From: Agrocybe praecox
Lineage: Eukaryota; Basidiomycota; Agaricomycetes; Agaricales; Agrocybaceae
DNA length: 64,000 bases
Reading direction: 5' to 3'
Assembly: GCA_964017145.1 (NCBI GenBank)
Contig: OZ024847.1
Span: 2,418,001 to 2,482,000 of the forward strand
The notes below the pieces were generated by a model. That model did no database searches and was not told the origin of the DNA. It was given only the letters and a program-made list of their open reading frames with translations. Of the stretch, positions 42,911-54,612 are shown piece after piece. A program made the position numbers and the translations under genes. Each line of letters starts with the position of its first letter. Position 1 is the first letter of the stretch.

Positions 42911-44252
42911 GTATTAAGCTTTATGTCACTTAAGACAGAGGAAACTTTATCCCAATACGTTTATTTAGGTTCCTCGAGAACTCTGCAAGTTAACTCAAGT
43001 CGCTCAACTAACGCCAAGATGCTCAAATGACACGGTAGGTAGTCTGTTCAATAAAACCAACTCTCGCAGAGATTTATTAGGTACCAAAGGTCGATCCTAG
43101 GAGTTTGCAACTCAATGCGCGTTCCTCGAATGTGGACAACTGGGTTCTAGTTTATCTGGGGTGCTACGGTAATTTACAGGCTGCTTATATACTGCTAGGT
43201 TTCGGAAAATACAGGAATACTTGGAGCGGATCGGAAATGCTCGGAAAATACAGGAAATAATATTATTGGTTAACGCTAGGTAGCTCCACTCGATGCGTAA
43301 GCAACCAGTAGGTACCATGCATGTTTTTGTATACCCTCGGAAGGGTTCGTATGGTTGGGCAAGTCGCTGACTCGAGCATGACGCTCCGAGGGCGCTTATT
43401 CGCATTAGCCAACGATCATTGATCGACGTCGTAGGGTCCGAAGCATCGGAGTACCGTGGTATCGTATGGATCTACAATCCTCGGCTCCACAACTGCCGTT
43501 TAAGGTAACTGCACATATCCGAGGGTCTTAAGACCATGTGTAAGCGTTCCTAGGAACTTCTCCTTTTAGGTTTATCGGCAATCTGACTCGAGCGGACGTC
43601 GGCAAGTCCTGATTGACATTACTAGTGCTTGTCTCGTCGTTTGCATAGTGCCCACTATGTTCCTAGGGACCAGTAATGTACTTTGTTAATGCTAGGATCA
43701 GTCCTACCGCCTTGAGTTAGCGTTCCTAGGAACGTTGGCAGTAGTTTACATGTACTTTCATATGGTGGGAACTTTCCGTTTCCATATTAGGTAGATGTGG
43801 ACGCATCGCGCACTGCGTAATAATAAGTGGCTATAGCGCCGTTTAAGCTTATTATCAGCAGGCTCTAGCTTACATTCCTGATGGTTGAATATTATCCTAG
43901 GAGCCTTCGATCCTGCTGCATCGCTGTTAAAGCGCTCCACGCATTTCCGAGGAACTACTATAACTAACTCTAGCATTCGTAAGGTTCGTCCTAGGGTTCG
44001 TAGAATGGTTTCCCCTAGCCAAACATGTAGCTATCCTCGCTCTGTACTTATGTAGACTTAATAATAAACGTGTTTATTATGCCGAAAATTAAGTAGGATA
44101 GATACTTGGTTAAAGTTCAGTCACAGCCGAACACCGGTCGTATCATCGTCTCCGAGTTTCTCAGCACCCTACATATGTCTTTGCTTCCATCCACACGTGT
44201 TTACGCGCAATGATCCGGGATCCCTGTCTCGACTTCAAGCACATTTCATCTT
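42911..44252. other. 1.3 kb non-coding block rich in CCTAGGAA palindromes
   Basis: TCCTAGGA-type palindromes occur at about 42569, 42859, 43096, 43547, 43661, 43724, 43892 and 43990, several within CGTTCCTAGGAAC. No reading frame is credible. Together with the 61-bp repeats this looks like one repeat-derived region, origin unknown. Confidence 0.4.
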
Positions 44253-44782
44253 TTGGCTCAAGCAATCGCTCACCTCCATTTTTTATTAGACACTTCCATT
44301 TTCAATCACTCCTTGCTCAATAATCCACGTCTCAACTCTCGCTCGACGTCAAAAATATTTCGTCCGAAAGCGCTACTTCCATACCTTGCCCATATCCGAC
44401 TTCTCCTTAGCAGCTCAGCGCTCAGAGCCTGCTCGAGCTGCCACTCTCGAAGCTCGTTCAGCCAGTACTGACAGTATGAATCAGAGTGCTCAAGCTACGC
44501 AAGCGAGTGGGCATAACGCAAGACGCCAGTCATCAAGCAGGGGGTCAGGAGCAGGGAGGTCTACAGTCCCAGCTCGTGTTTCATAATTTTACTGTTATTA
44601 TCTTTCCGGCACCTGTTCATCCCAAGTTTTGCCTCTTGCTTTTCCAGCCCTCTCAACCATTCTTTTTTTATTTAGGTAACTGGTAGAATCGTCATTCAGC
44701 CGTTATGACACCGTGACCACGCTTTAGTGTAACCATACCTCAATGGGCCGCGCTTATACAGCGATGCGGTGTCACTGGTTTA

Positions 44783-45640
44783 TTGGCAAGGTTTGAGGCA
44801 CCTGCTAATGTTCCTTCGGACGACTTGTTCGATTTGTTATCCCGCTCTATTTGTTCGCATATCGAGTCCAACGATATCATGATGATTATTCCACCCGCCC
44901 CACCCAATCATACCAACTTTACCGAACCACTCTATGACGCTCCTTTTGAGATTCTCAAGCGCGGCCAACGAACCGGTATCTTTACTTTCAGTCCTCATTC
45001 CGAGCTCACTACCACCACATTCTCGCTGTCGAGTCTTCTGCGCCTCGGCAAGAAGCCTGGAAATCCTATCAGAGACACTCCGGAGACCTATATTGCCGTT
45101 GGTGAGTTGGATTTTCATTTCAGTTCTTGCTTATCATCCCACTAATCAGCCCCTCGTTATGGGCACATATCTAGACCCCTGCCATATTCGGTGATTGTAC
45201 CATTCGGCGACGTGTATACCGCGTAGCTGGGTCGAATGCTCTTTGGCATCATGATGGACAACGTGGTTTGTATTCGTGGTCCCTCCTCCTTGTTGTACTT
45301 ATGACTGGTTCCGCCTAGGTCTCATCGAGTACAAGATGGTCGTCCACGGTTTTATCGACGGACACTCGCGGTTTATTGTAGGCCTTCACGTAAATAACAA
45401 TAACCGCGCCGCAACGGTTCTTGACCTTTTCAAAAATGCAACAGAGAAGCACGGTGTCTCTAGTCGGTGTCGAGGTGATCATTGCGTCGAGAATATCAAG
45501 ATTGCCGAATGGATGGAGCAGCACAGAGCAGATATCAAGAAGTCCAGGGAAAGATTGTCCAGGCCCTGCATCATAACTGTAGCCGCCGGCTGGATCGTGG
45601 GGTCTTGGACACTTTACCGCTGGTCTCTATGGCCAGCATA
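44783..45640 (+). pseudogene. Broken gene with DDE integrase-like core domain
   Basis: The upstream exon (44783-45100) reads VPSDDLFDLLSRSICSHIES and KPGNPIRDTPETYIAVG and lies in front of a core domain. Part of the core is split by an intron: LWHHDGQR at about 45239-45265 joins GLIEYKMVVHGFIDGHSRF after 45318. Then come VNNNNRAATVLDLFKNATEK and SRCRGDHCVENIKIAEWMEQ. This matches the integrase core of eukaryotic genes related to transposon integrases: HGFIDGHSR carries the first Asp and RGDH the second. The segment that should hold the catalytic Glu (family text like RIERLW) is absent; unrelated sequence follows EQHR. A Ser/Ala-rich stretch at 44386-44586 may be the N-terminus. Probably dead. 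Confidence 0.6.
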
Positions 45641-45930
45641 ATCTGGTACACTCTGGACTGGTGTTCATCAACTGTGCTCGTCGAGGATGTTGGGCGATCT
45701 GGAAGCCTAGACCTTATCATCGAGCTTGGACCATCTGGCTGATAAGATAAGATGACATTGAATTGAATTGTGCAGGATATGTAGAAATTACAGAATTGTC
45801 TAGTACTTTAGAAAAGATAATACAACGACCAGTCAGTCAGCGCGATAGCAAGCAGAGTAATATGTAATAAACAAAGGAAATATAACGAAGTTCAGCACTT
45901 CATCGCAGAAAAAATAACAGAAAGATCAAT

Positions 45931-48900
45931 CTAGCGGCGTCCGCAAGTGTTCAAATGCTCCTCCACGCATTCCGTCAAGGTTCGTAACAGAACCTGATTT
46001 TTCAGCACAATCGCAGAAATCTCCTCTGCAAAATGGGCGTCAGCAGAAACCCATGGACGGGCGAGAATGAGAGTGACATACCACATCGATTAGGAGGAGA
46101 GAGAGTCAATGCCTTATCGCCGTTGAAAAGCGAAACAAAGTAGCGGAGTTGATTATATAGCTGAGTATCAGAATACTAAAGATAACCGTTAGAACATGTT
46201 CTGACGACATGACAAGAAAGAAAACGTGCCTCAAATGAAACGCGGCCTTTGCAATTAGACTTTAAGCATCGTTTTCCATACACCCCCATCATGCGCGTCC
46301 TGTTGGTACAGGTCTGGTCATCGCACACCGTCCAACCTTCATAGTACCAGGCTATTGCCTCCCGGATTTGGACTTCCAATTGCGTTTGCAAGCTTCCGGA
46401 GCTAATATTCTTGGAACATGACGGGCACACTGGACCCGACGATGCTAGGATATTAGCGTAATACAAACCAGAAAAAGTCAGGTTCATGTCAACAAATTGC
46501 ACGAGGCTGAAAGAAACGGAAGAAAAGAAAAGGGACATACGTCTGGGTCATTTAGAGGAACGAATGGTACTTGAGCTTGGCAGTGTCGGCAGCGAACCAC
46601 GAAAGGAGCGACATCGCGGAATCTGAGATCTGGGAATCGAGTCCGGAGAATACTCTGTCGTCCCCAGTTACAGAGCGTCGGTACCGCATAGGGTCAAGAC
46701 CTATAGGCAGACGAAGGTGAGCTTTATGTCTGACTAATTGAAGGAGAGAAAAGACAGAAACATACCTAAACATTCTGCGAGACGTGCCCTGTCGGTGCCT
46801 TCAATAGGTTCGCACAACCGTTCGATGGGGGGTAAGATCTGGTGCGAGAGGTAGTACTGATAATCTATACAAAGGTGTCGTTAGACGACAAGTGTATATA
46901 ACGAGGACGGTAATGCTCATTACCTATGGTCAGCCCGTCTGCATGCTTGGCTCGATCTGCCTGACCTGATGACTTGGACGACTCTTCTCCTTCTGTCAAG
47001 CAGAAGATATAAGGAATAACATCGCCCATCTTTGCGGATCCTCCTTTCTGCTTCAGTCGCAAGGCAACTTGGATATGAGGCTGACTCTTCGCGTCAGGGT
47101 AGTCTTCAGGGTTTTTGCCAAGGCGCTGATGCGAGAAATATACCTGAGCAAATAATTGGGGGTTGAAAAATTGAAGTTTTAACAAACCTTCTTAATGATG
47201 AATTCGTCTAGTTTGATGGATCCGCTTTTGATGCTGTTGCTTATGGAGGTGAAATATTCGTGGATGTTGTCAACAACATTCTCTGTAGCTTCTCCCGAAA
47301 GAATTTGTCCGAGAACATATCTATTGAACGATGGTGAGGAGTCTCGTAGCAAATTGAAGCATAAAGGAACACCTTACTCTGAGACGGATTTGGACAGAGC
47401 ACAGTATTCTCGACGCTTCATGTCCAGTCCTTTGATTTCGGTACTTGTCTTCTTACCATCAGTGACCTTAATGGCAGCGTATTTCTTCTTCTGAAGTAAT
47501 AGCAAGCGTTGGAAGATACCATCCAGATCGATTTTAAAGCAATTTGTATCGGTCATTGACAGCTTTCTTGAACTGAGCAGAGATCTTAAGAGCATCTGCG
47601 AGATCCGTGACGTTCGAGTTCACAAAGATGGAATCAGTATCTCTGTACACGACCTTCAAATAAGAAATGTTAGTCAGTTAGTTATATATAGACCGAAGGG
47701 TAGGTGTAGGTATAGCGCATACATCAAGGTTGAGAGCCTCTGCCAACTCCCTAGTGTGTTAGAATTTCTCTGCCCTTGTAGGTCGTAAGGGCAGCGAGTG
47801 GCCGGGCATAGAATCTCGAGTACTCAAATCCAAGACAACCGTACATACTGTTTGCTGTAAGTTTGAGAGCTTGTTGTTTGATGTCGTACTAGTTATGTGC
47901 ATATATCAGATATATGATGTTGTATAAAAATTCGTAGATAACTTACCTGGAGCAATTGCTCAGACGTTGCTGACAGATCTTTCATTAGAGACTTGACTTG
48001 TTTACGTCGGCTGACCAGGGTTGCAATAAGACGAGGAAGGATACCAGCAGGCACGTCCTGGGAAGGGGGCTCGGGTATGCGTTTGTCCCCACTCTAATTT
48101 CATGAAGAGACATTAGCATTAGGGGAAATTTTGATGAGCCAATAGATAAATTCACCACGTCATCTTCGACCGGTTTGACAGTCGTAAAATCAACGTTATA
48201 CTCCTGTATAATACTCGGGTACAGCGAGTTGAAGTTCATGACAAGAATATACTTGTCCCAAAGACCACCCTTGGGCTCGAAAGCGAGACCTCCCTTATAC
48301 TTGTCTCGCTTTCCTTTGCCACCCTTCTTGCCTCCTTGTTCGTTGTCATCTTGTGGTTCTTCTTTGACGGCTTTCTTACCAAACGTCTTGCCTGGGCAGA
48401 TATACTTCAACTGATGGAATTCATGCAGTAAAATATATTCATTTCGCTCGGCACAACCGCCGTTAAGTGTTTTGTTCCTGCAAAAGGAATATTTCTTAGA
48501 GCCTGATTGGAAAAAGACATGGCAATGCAACTTACCAGGAATTACCCGCGAGGTTAGTGAGCTGTTTAGTCAACGGAAGAATTTGGACTTTCGAAGCGAT
48601 GGCCGTTTGTAGATGGGCATCGAGTTCGCAGTGTCGGACAAACTTGAGCATTGGTTCAGGAGTTGTCAAGCTTCCATCTAGCTTGCTTGCCGTGTCGTCG
48701 GGTCGTAATCCTCGCGATCAATGTTCAAGTGGGTCTTACACATCTCCGTTAGGGTCCAGGTCGTCGAGGAAATCATGCTCTGCGCATGCATCAATATTCA
48801 TGAGAGGCATACATCACATAGCAGCTTACCTTGGCACCGTCGCTAGCAAGATCGCAAAGCAGACGGCCGTTGAGGAACTTTAGGTTTGAGCCTTGCCTTC

Positions 48901-51093
48901 CAGTATTGGGCCACTTCGACCGCCTGAAGCGTCCCAGTCGCGACCAATGATCAGCTTTGACGTCGCGCATTCTGTTGAGCAAAACATCTAGCGATACTCC
49001 GAGGAAATCGTGCTCAACAATGACGTCCGGGTCTGTCTTGTAGATGGTCACTAAAAAATTCGGAAATCAGCGAATGTATGCGGGTTTGAAGAGATAAACA
49101 CGTACTCAGTAAACTACTCAAAAGCATTTGTTCGTTCTTCATTGGTTGGATAGATCCCTTCGTGTTAATTTTTGCTTGCTTCTCGAAATTCGATGGGAAG
49201 TGATCTAGGGGTCGAACAAATGTGTGCATAGTGCACTTGAGCTTCTCCGGAGGAGTTGGATCGACAATTGAAACTATTTTCCATAATAATTGATATATGG
49301 CTGTCGGAGCATTAGAATCGAGCACCAACTGTTATGCCAAACTCTAGCAGTTACACAAACTACTTCTCGTTCGTTCTCTTGGTGATTGACGATTGTTCGA
49401 ATACTCAAGCTCATAACGTTCATTGGCGGTTGATCTTTGGGTGCAGTTGGGTCACTTTCTGAGAATGGGTTGAAGTCCTTGGGATTGGATACAGTCGCTT
49501 CGAGTTTGCACCATGATACCTAGATAAATGATTAGAAGAGGAAAGAAAAAGGCGACTCATAACTGATTACGAACCCCTTTGTTGTCGATTTGCGGGTTTT
49601 TAATGGTAATCCAGCATGGTCCCATAATCTTACGTTTGAGAACGAGCAGTTCAAATGCACTGATATTGGTACCCAAAATTTGAGTGATGTTCTGACTCTC
49701 AGCGTTCATGGGTACGATAGACTCTGTGGAAAAATATAAGAATATTGTATCGCGCAAACAAGGGTCACTAACCATTGTATCCGTACACGACCTTCATCCA
49801 CTGGGTTTCGCCTCTTGGGATATCTTCCTCTCCAAAAGCGTATTTGCGTTTGACAAACTTCGATCGATATGACTTGGTTTTCAATTGTCGCCGTATTAAA
49901 TCGAAGCCATCATTTATATCCTCCTGCGAAGGAACAATGTCCGTTTCGTGCAAAGCACAGTCCTCGTCCTGTTCTACGTGTTTCTCCCGAGGTAAAACGA
50001 AAAGGTTGCATTCCATGTTCTCCGCGGTAACGCAGCATGGCATCCAAGTATCCGTTGTCTTCTTGAACTTTCCAATAAAATATAATTTTCCTTCAAGTTC
50101 AAGGTAATCGAGCCAATAGAAACGCAAGGACCCGTCAGGTTCTAAGGCAGTCACATTGCTGGGATTGGACGCGCTATTGTTGCTCATTGATAGAGGCCCT
50201 AGGGTGTCTTCCGTCTCGACTGCCAAAGAATCATATACTGAAAGCCAGACCGGCTTTGCATCCGATTCTTCCTTCTTTACGGCGCGAGACGTAGGAACGG
50301 GTTTCTTGGGTATGGTCGCTTCGGCTTGTTCTTTCTTTGCTGAAGGCTTGATATCTTCTTCGGAATCGACATCCATGAAGTCATCCATATTTATGTCATT
50401 GAAGGAAGTGTCGTAGTCAGAGCTACTATGAACATCGAGCTCGGCCAGCCGATCTGCTGTGGGGGTCATTACATGGTCATCTTTCCTGAGGCGTTTATTT
50501 GGGCTAGCAAATGCATCGTCACTGCTTGATATCGAATACACGTCTTCTATGGGTGGGTCTGATGAGAAATCGTCATAAGAGGGTTTCTGGCGGTATGGGT
50601 GTTTGCCATTGCGTTTGGGCGATGGCTCGGAATCGGACTCGTCGACGGGAGAAGGTTTTCTTTTACGGGAAAGTTTCTTCGGAAGAGGATCGACAGGCAT
50701 ACTATCAATATTCCCAAGAAGAGACGACATGAAGTCATTCTCTTGCTCTGCAGAAACCACTGGATGGTAAGCATTGATTGAAGGAGCAGCTGGAGGCGGT
50801 AGTTTAGGTTTTGACTTAGATTTCGTGCTTTCGGCTTTGGACTTCTTCTTACCTGGAGGACCGTTAAAGTGACTAATGACGGGTGAGTCAAAGCACGTAC
50901 TTTTCTTTCGGTCTTCCTCTTCCTCTTCCTCAGAATAGTCTTCTCCATCGCCTCCTCCCCAATCGCCCATCCCATTATCGACATCTCCTTCCGCGCCATC
51001 ATCTTCAACAAAGTCGTCGCGTTGGAGACGACCCTTCACAATACTTTTGTATTGATCCTCTGTAACTTCATCGTAGATGACTACATCTTCTTC
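45931..51093 (-). pseudogene. POL1: Pseudogene: DNA polymerase alpha catalytic subunit (POL1), 5'-truncated
   Basis: Pol alpha extends RNA-DNA primers at replication forks in the nucleus. The copy begins inside the N-terminal domain (EDVVIYDEVTEDQYKSIV, 51093) without a start exon and ends at the true C-terminus (stop 45931-45933). Recognisable parts in order: acidic linker; KRKIMGPCWITIKNPQIDNK; exonuclease-like domain with DVKADHWSRLGRFRRSKWPN; polymerase motif A as [35 protein letters not shown]; motif C as [44 protein letters not shown]; and the Cys-rich C-terminal domain (GPVCPSCSKNI). Motif A has Asn for the catalytic Asp, and motif C has Arg for Gly. Frameshifts occur near 49335, 48700, 47757 (two bases lost in [10 protein letters not shown]) and 46620. 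Introns are retained, so it is a DNA-level duplicate. A working copy must exist elsewhere. Confidence 0.93.
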
Positions 51094-51704
51094 CTGGACG
51101 TGTTTGTCAGTTGGGTAGAGGTTTTGCGAGTGTAGAACGCTTGCTTACTTTCAATACACGCGGCAACATTAAAATACTTCTATATAAGCCAGGATGTACA
51201 CTACGGTTTTCGTCATGGCATGTAAACTATTGTATGAAAATATGCACGTATATATGTAGAGGAGAATAACCCAATGCCCACCTGCTTCTGGTGCTGGTGC
51301 CGCTCTGCCACTGATAATCCAGTTCGGTGACGGCTCTGGGTATCTTTCCATCATCCCATTAAAGTTCTGGCATCCACGAATTCATCTGATTCTGCAGATT
51401 CTTTGTGTGAATTAAAAAATAAATAAAAAATTCAACTATGCGCCGCGCCACGGTGGAAAGACACTATAAAACTTCAAAAGTCACCCGACGCAAAGTCTGC
51501 ACAAGTCATAGAATAAACGTGTTGAAGAAAATACGCCAAGTTATCCAACAATGTTCTTGCAACGAGAGATAGTAGTGGTCCTCGATTCTCACTTTATTTC
51601 ACCAGTAAGTGGGAACTGCCAGCGGAGGCGGGGGCTGTCTGCCGTTATCTGTCGAACTCCGCTTTGTGCCGTGGGCAGCCGCGAGCAACTTAGGTAATGT
51701 TAGG
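51094..51704. other. Intergenic, nothing recognised
   Basis: The 5' part of POL1 is not here: the sequence diverges from the family just past the exon at 51093. A splice-donor-like GTAAGC lies at about 51149 on the minus strand, but the residues before it do not fit. Confidence 0.5.
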
Positions 51705-52508
51705 TAGACTCGCGACCAGTGCGTTACGGTGGTGATTACGCAAGCTTGGTCATTTGTCATGATTTAGAGTTTTTCTAAGCTCCGACGGCCATCAAGCGGA
51801 ATTCAATCGGACTACGAAAGGGGGCATCACCACCTAACGACTGGGAGTTACGGGGACGATTTAGAGGAAGGCCCCCTGCGTGACAGGGACTTAGCGAAAT
51901 TTCGCGTTTTTTGACGCGAACACATTTCGTCTCGCTCACTTGGCGCCTGCCTCTCATCAAACTGACACGGAATCATGTTGTAAATAATTATATTGATGTC
52001 TAAATGTAAATGTAGTATATAAAATACATTATTTAGGTGGTATATCATCCGGTGTACTGTACTGTTGGGATAGGGAAGGGTGATGAGGCCTGAGGTGTCA
52101 AAGGGTTTGTGCTTCTGGAAGGTGTTGACTGATAAGAATAGGAATGCATGGGATACTGAGGATAGGGAGAGTACATATAATGTGGATAAGATGCAGGATG
52201 ATAAGGATAATGATGGTATGTCAGATTTGAATGGGTAGAACTTGAAGGAGTCTGTTGAATGGGAGGTAATGACTGTACTGGAGTGTAAGGACGGCTACTC
52301 TCGGCATAAAGCGGAGTTCGACAGGTAACGGCTGGTCACGAGCCTAAGGTAATGTCACCGTAGTGATGCTACTTTCACAGTCCGATTGAGTTCCGCTTGA
52401 TGTTAAGGAAGCACAAACAAACAAACAAACAAACAACAAAGGCCAAACAATGGGGCATCAGGGATGACACATGAGTAATCACCACCTAACGTACTGGTCG
52501 CGAGTCTA
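51705..52508. mobile_element. Short non-autonomous TIR element
   Basis: The left end TAGACTCGCGACCAGTGCGT (51705) is mirrored at 52508. Further in, GGTGGTGATTAC (51729 onward) is mirrored near 52480, and CATCAAGCGGAATTCAATCG (51790) is mirrored near 52383-52403. The interior is non-coding, with a (CAAA)n run at 52413-52436. No clear target duplication was found, so the exact ends may lie a few bases away. Confidence 0.65.
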
Positions 52509-52525
52509 GGTGAGGAGTCAGGCCT

Positions 52526-52551
52526 TCAGGACTCAGGACTCAGGACTCAGG
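52526..52551 (+). repeat. Short TCAGGAC tandem repeat
   Basis: Nearly four head-to-tail copies of a 7-bp unit lie immediately outside the TIR element. Confidence 0.8.
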
Positions 52552-52949
52552 AGGGTCAGTAAAGGTTTGGCATCGACATCAAGAGCAAATACAAGCAAAG
52601 GCAAAAAATTAGTATTACTATTACTATTAGTAAGCAAAGTTTCCTTTATTTTAGAGGGTGGGGAACCTTACTGTTACACAGCAAGCCAATGATGTCTCTG
52701 GATTAGGCTGATGACCCCACCCTAAAGTTACAGAGGTCAGGTGGGCCCGAACTCCGGATCTGCTTTCCCTCTTCCTACCACTATGTTATATTTTCTTTAA
52801 ATTGGTTTGTCTTAATTATTGGACTTCGTAGTCGTACAATAGACACTACTGATCTTTATAATAGTGTAAACCTCATAAGTAGGTATACCAAGTCATTTTT
52901 GACAAGAGCATGACTGATTGAAAAATATTTCAGTGACACTACAGCACCA

Positions 52950-53428
52950 ATGGCCTACCCGCGAATGAAATCTTCAATTGCGCAGAAGATCCCATTTCTC
53001 ACCAACGTGGTTCATGAGGATGGCGGTCTAGAACGGATATGTCACTGGAACGGCGAAAACCCTAATCTCGGTGGTCTGGAGGTACAGTACAAGTATCATG
53101 CCTACAATATATGCTCACAAGTAAACTGTTATAGGACATGATAGAGCAGCTGGGGAATATACGAATCTAAACTTTTTGTATTTCCCGTGCGCTGTGCAAC
53201 ATGCAGGGAATTTTGGGACTAGCCCCAGTACGGCCCAGCCAGCAACACACATCCGAATTGACATTACCCACGAAGTGGTCAGCCCAAGAAGCGACTTAGG
53301 CCGCACATTAATTTGCGCGTACAAAGTGGTGGATATTTATGCATTCGTCAACGAAATTGCGCCAATGCACACTGGACCCATTCGCCGTGGAATTATGGGG
53401 CCACCCAATACCACTCTTTCGCCAGTAA
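52950..53428 (+). CDS. Unrecognised gene fragment
   Basis: The first exon reads MAYPRMKSSIAQKIPFLTNV then HEDGGLERICHWNGENPNLG, with a donor near 53082. A second frame, about 53176-53428, has ITHEVVSPRSDLGRTLICAY and ends at a GTAAGT donor (53427). The two could not be joined with confidence and no domain is recognised. It lies just upstream of the PIG-X-like gene in the same direction, but the residues do not belong to that family. Confidence 0.35.
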
Positions 53429-53595
53429 GTCATTTCTTTTAACATTTGCATTCACATTAAAATATCATCGTCTTTAGCATACATTTTGGACCCTTTAGCG
53501 GAGTGGCCATCTCGTTGAACTGCACAAGGAAGCGTGGGAATAGGGGTACGTACCCAATTCCTCTGATTTTCATTTTCTTACCATAGCTTTGGCCT

Positions 53596-54362
53596 ATGGC
53601 ATACCTGTTATCAAAACTAGCGCCCAAGAAAGGTTCTCATCCGGTGTCCAGCACTACAATACATCTTCCGAACCCATACACCTCCTATGAAGCGTGTTCG
53701 CTGCACATCTACTACGCTTTACCTCCTCTTCTGTTCGTGGACACCCACGAGCTTGCACAGAGAAGTGCGTCATACAGCTTCAAGCATTGGGGAACAAAAG
53801 ACATCGAGAAGCCAGTGCATGCTCTTCCTGATGAGATCTCTGAGCTCTTGATCAATGTTCCAGCTGTTGCTGTTACCAAAGGTGTACCAGTGAAGAACGC
53901 AGAAGATGGGAAGGATACCAACATAGAGGTGCCTATGCACCTGTGGTATGGTTTACCAAAGCCAGCTTCGTGGATATCAGAGAACGATGATGAAGACGCG
54001 CGTTCTTACGAGCAGTTACGCGTCGACTGGCCGAAAGCTTTCATGATGTGTCTTTATTCATGTACGTTCATTGCTCTGTGCAAGAACTTTGCATACCCTG
54101 AGCTCATATCCTGAATTTACATATAGCCACAATAAGTTGGAGTAAATCATCATTGACGTTACCCACTCACGTTTTGTCTGTCCTACCTGGATCACAAGAC
54201 GGAAATATCATCGTTCCAATCCCACCTCATCCTGACTTCACGTTCGACGCAAACGACACGCTCATTTTACCTGTTGGAGACGAGAATGATATAGCATTCG
54301 TCGAGTCACTCACGGCACTGACAATCCTTGCTTGCTTCGTCTGGCTACTACAAGCATCATGA
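53596..54362 (+). CDS. PIG-X/PBN1-like subunit of GPI mannosyltransferase I
   Basis: Two exons, 53596-54061 and 54127-54362, join in frame across a GT-AG intron and give 233 residues. PIG-X (Pbn1 in yeast) stabilises the first mannosyltransferase (PIG-M) in the ER membrane for GPI-anchor synthesis. Family signs are YEACSLHIYYALPPLLFVDT followed by HELAQ (residues about 33-57; family C.LH...LPP.lFvD..EL), DIEKPVHALP, and VPMHLWYGLP. A Val-Pro-Val-like step (LILPVGDEND) precedes one C-terminal membrane helix (ALTILACFVWLLQAS) ending the protein. The length and ends fit fungal members. It has no frameshift, unlike its tail-to-tail neighbour UBP6, whose stop lies 250 bp away. It could still be a recent duplicate. 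Confidence 0.72.
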
Positions 54363-54612
54363 AGAACCGCGAAGCGGCTCAACGCTGACTCTCAATGACC
54401 GAAAACTGACTGACGTATCCCCAAAATTCTTTATATGGTGCACCAGTAACTGAACAAATCACATGTATGAAAGTCCACTAGACCGAAGTCAGCAAGACAC
54501 AATTGAATCTGGTCCCTTTCAGCTCAGTATGTATGTACAAACAAATTACAAGCAAGAAGCATGCATCCCATGACTCCAGGATGCTCTGATCGAAGTCTCC
54601 CAGTCAACAACC

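Noticed and set aside
48557..48883. Plus-strand 108-codon frame within the POL1 region
   Set aside because: It is antisense to a clear POL1 exon segment.
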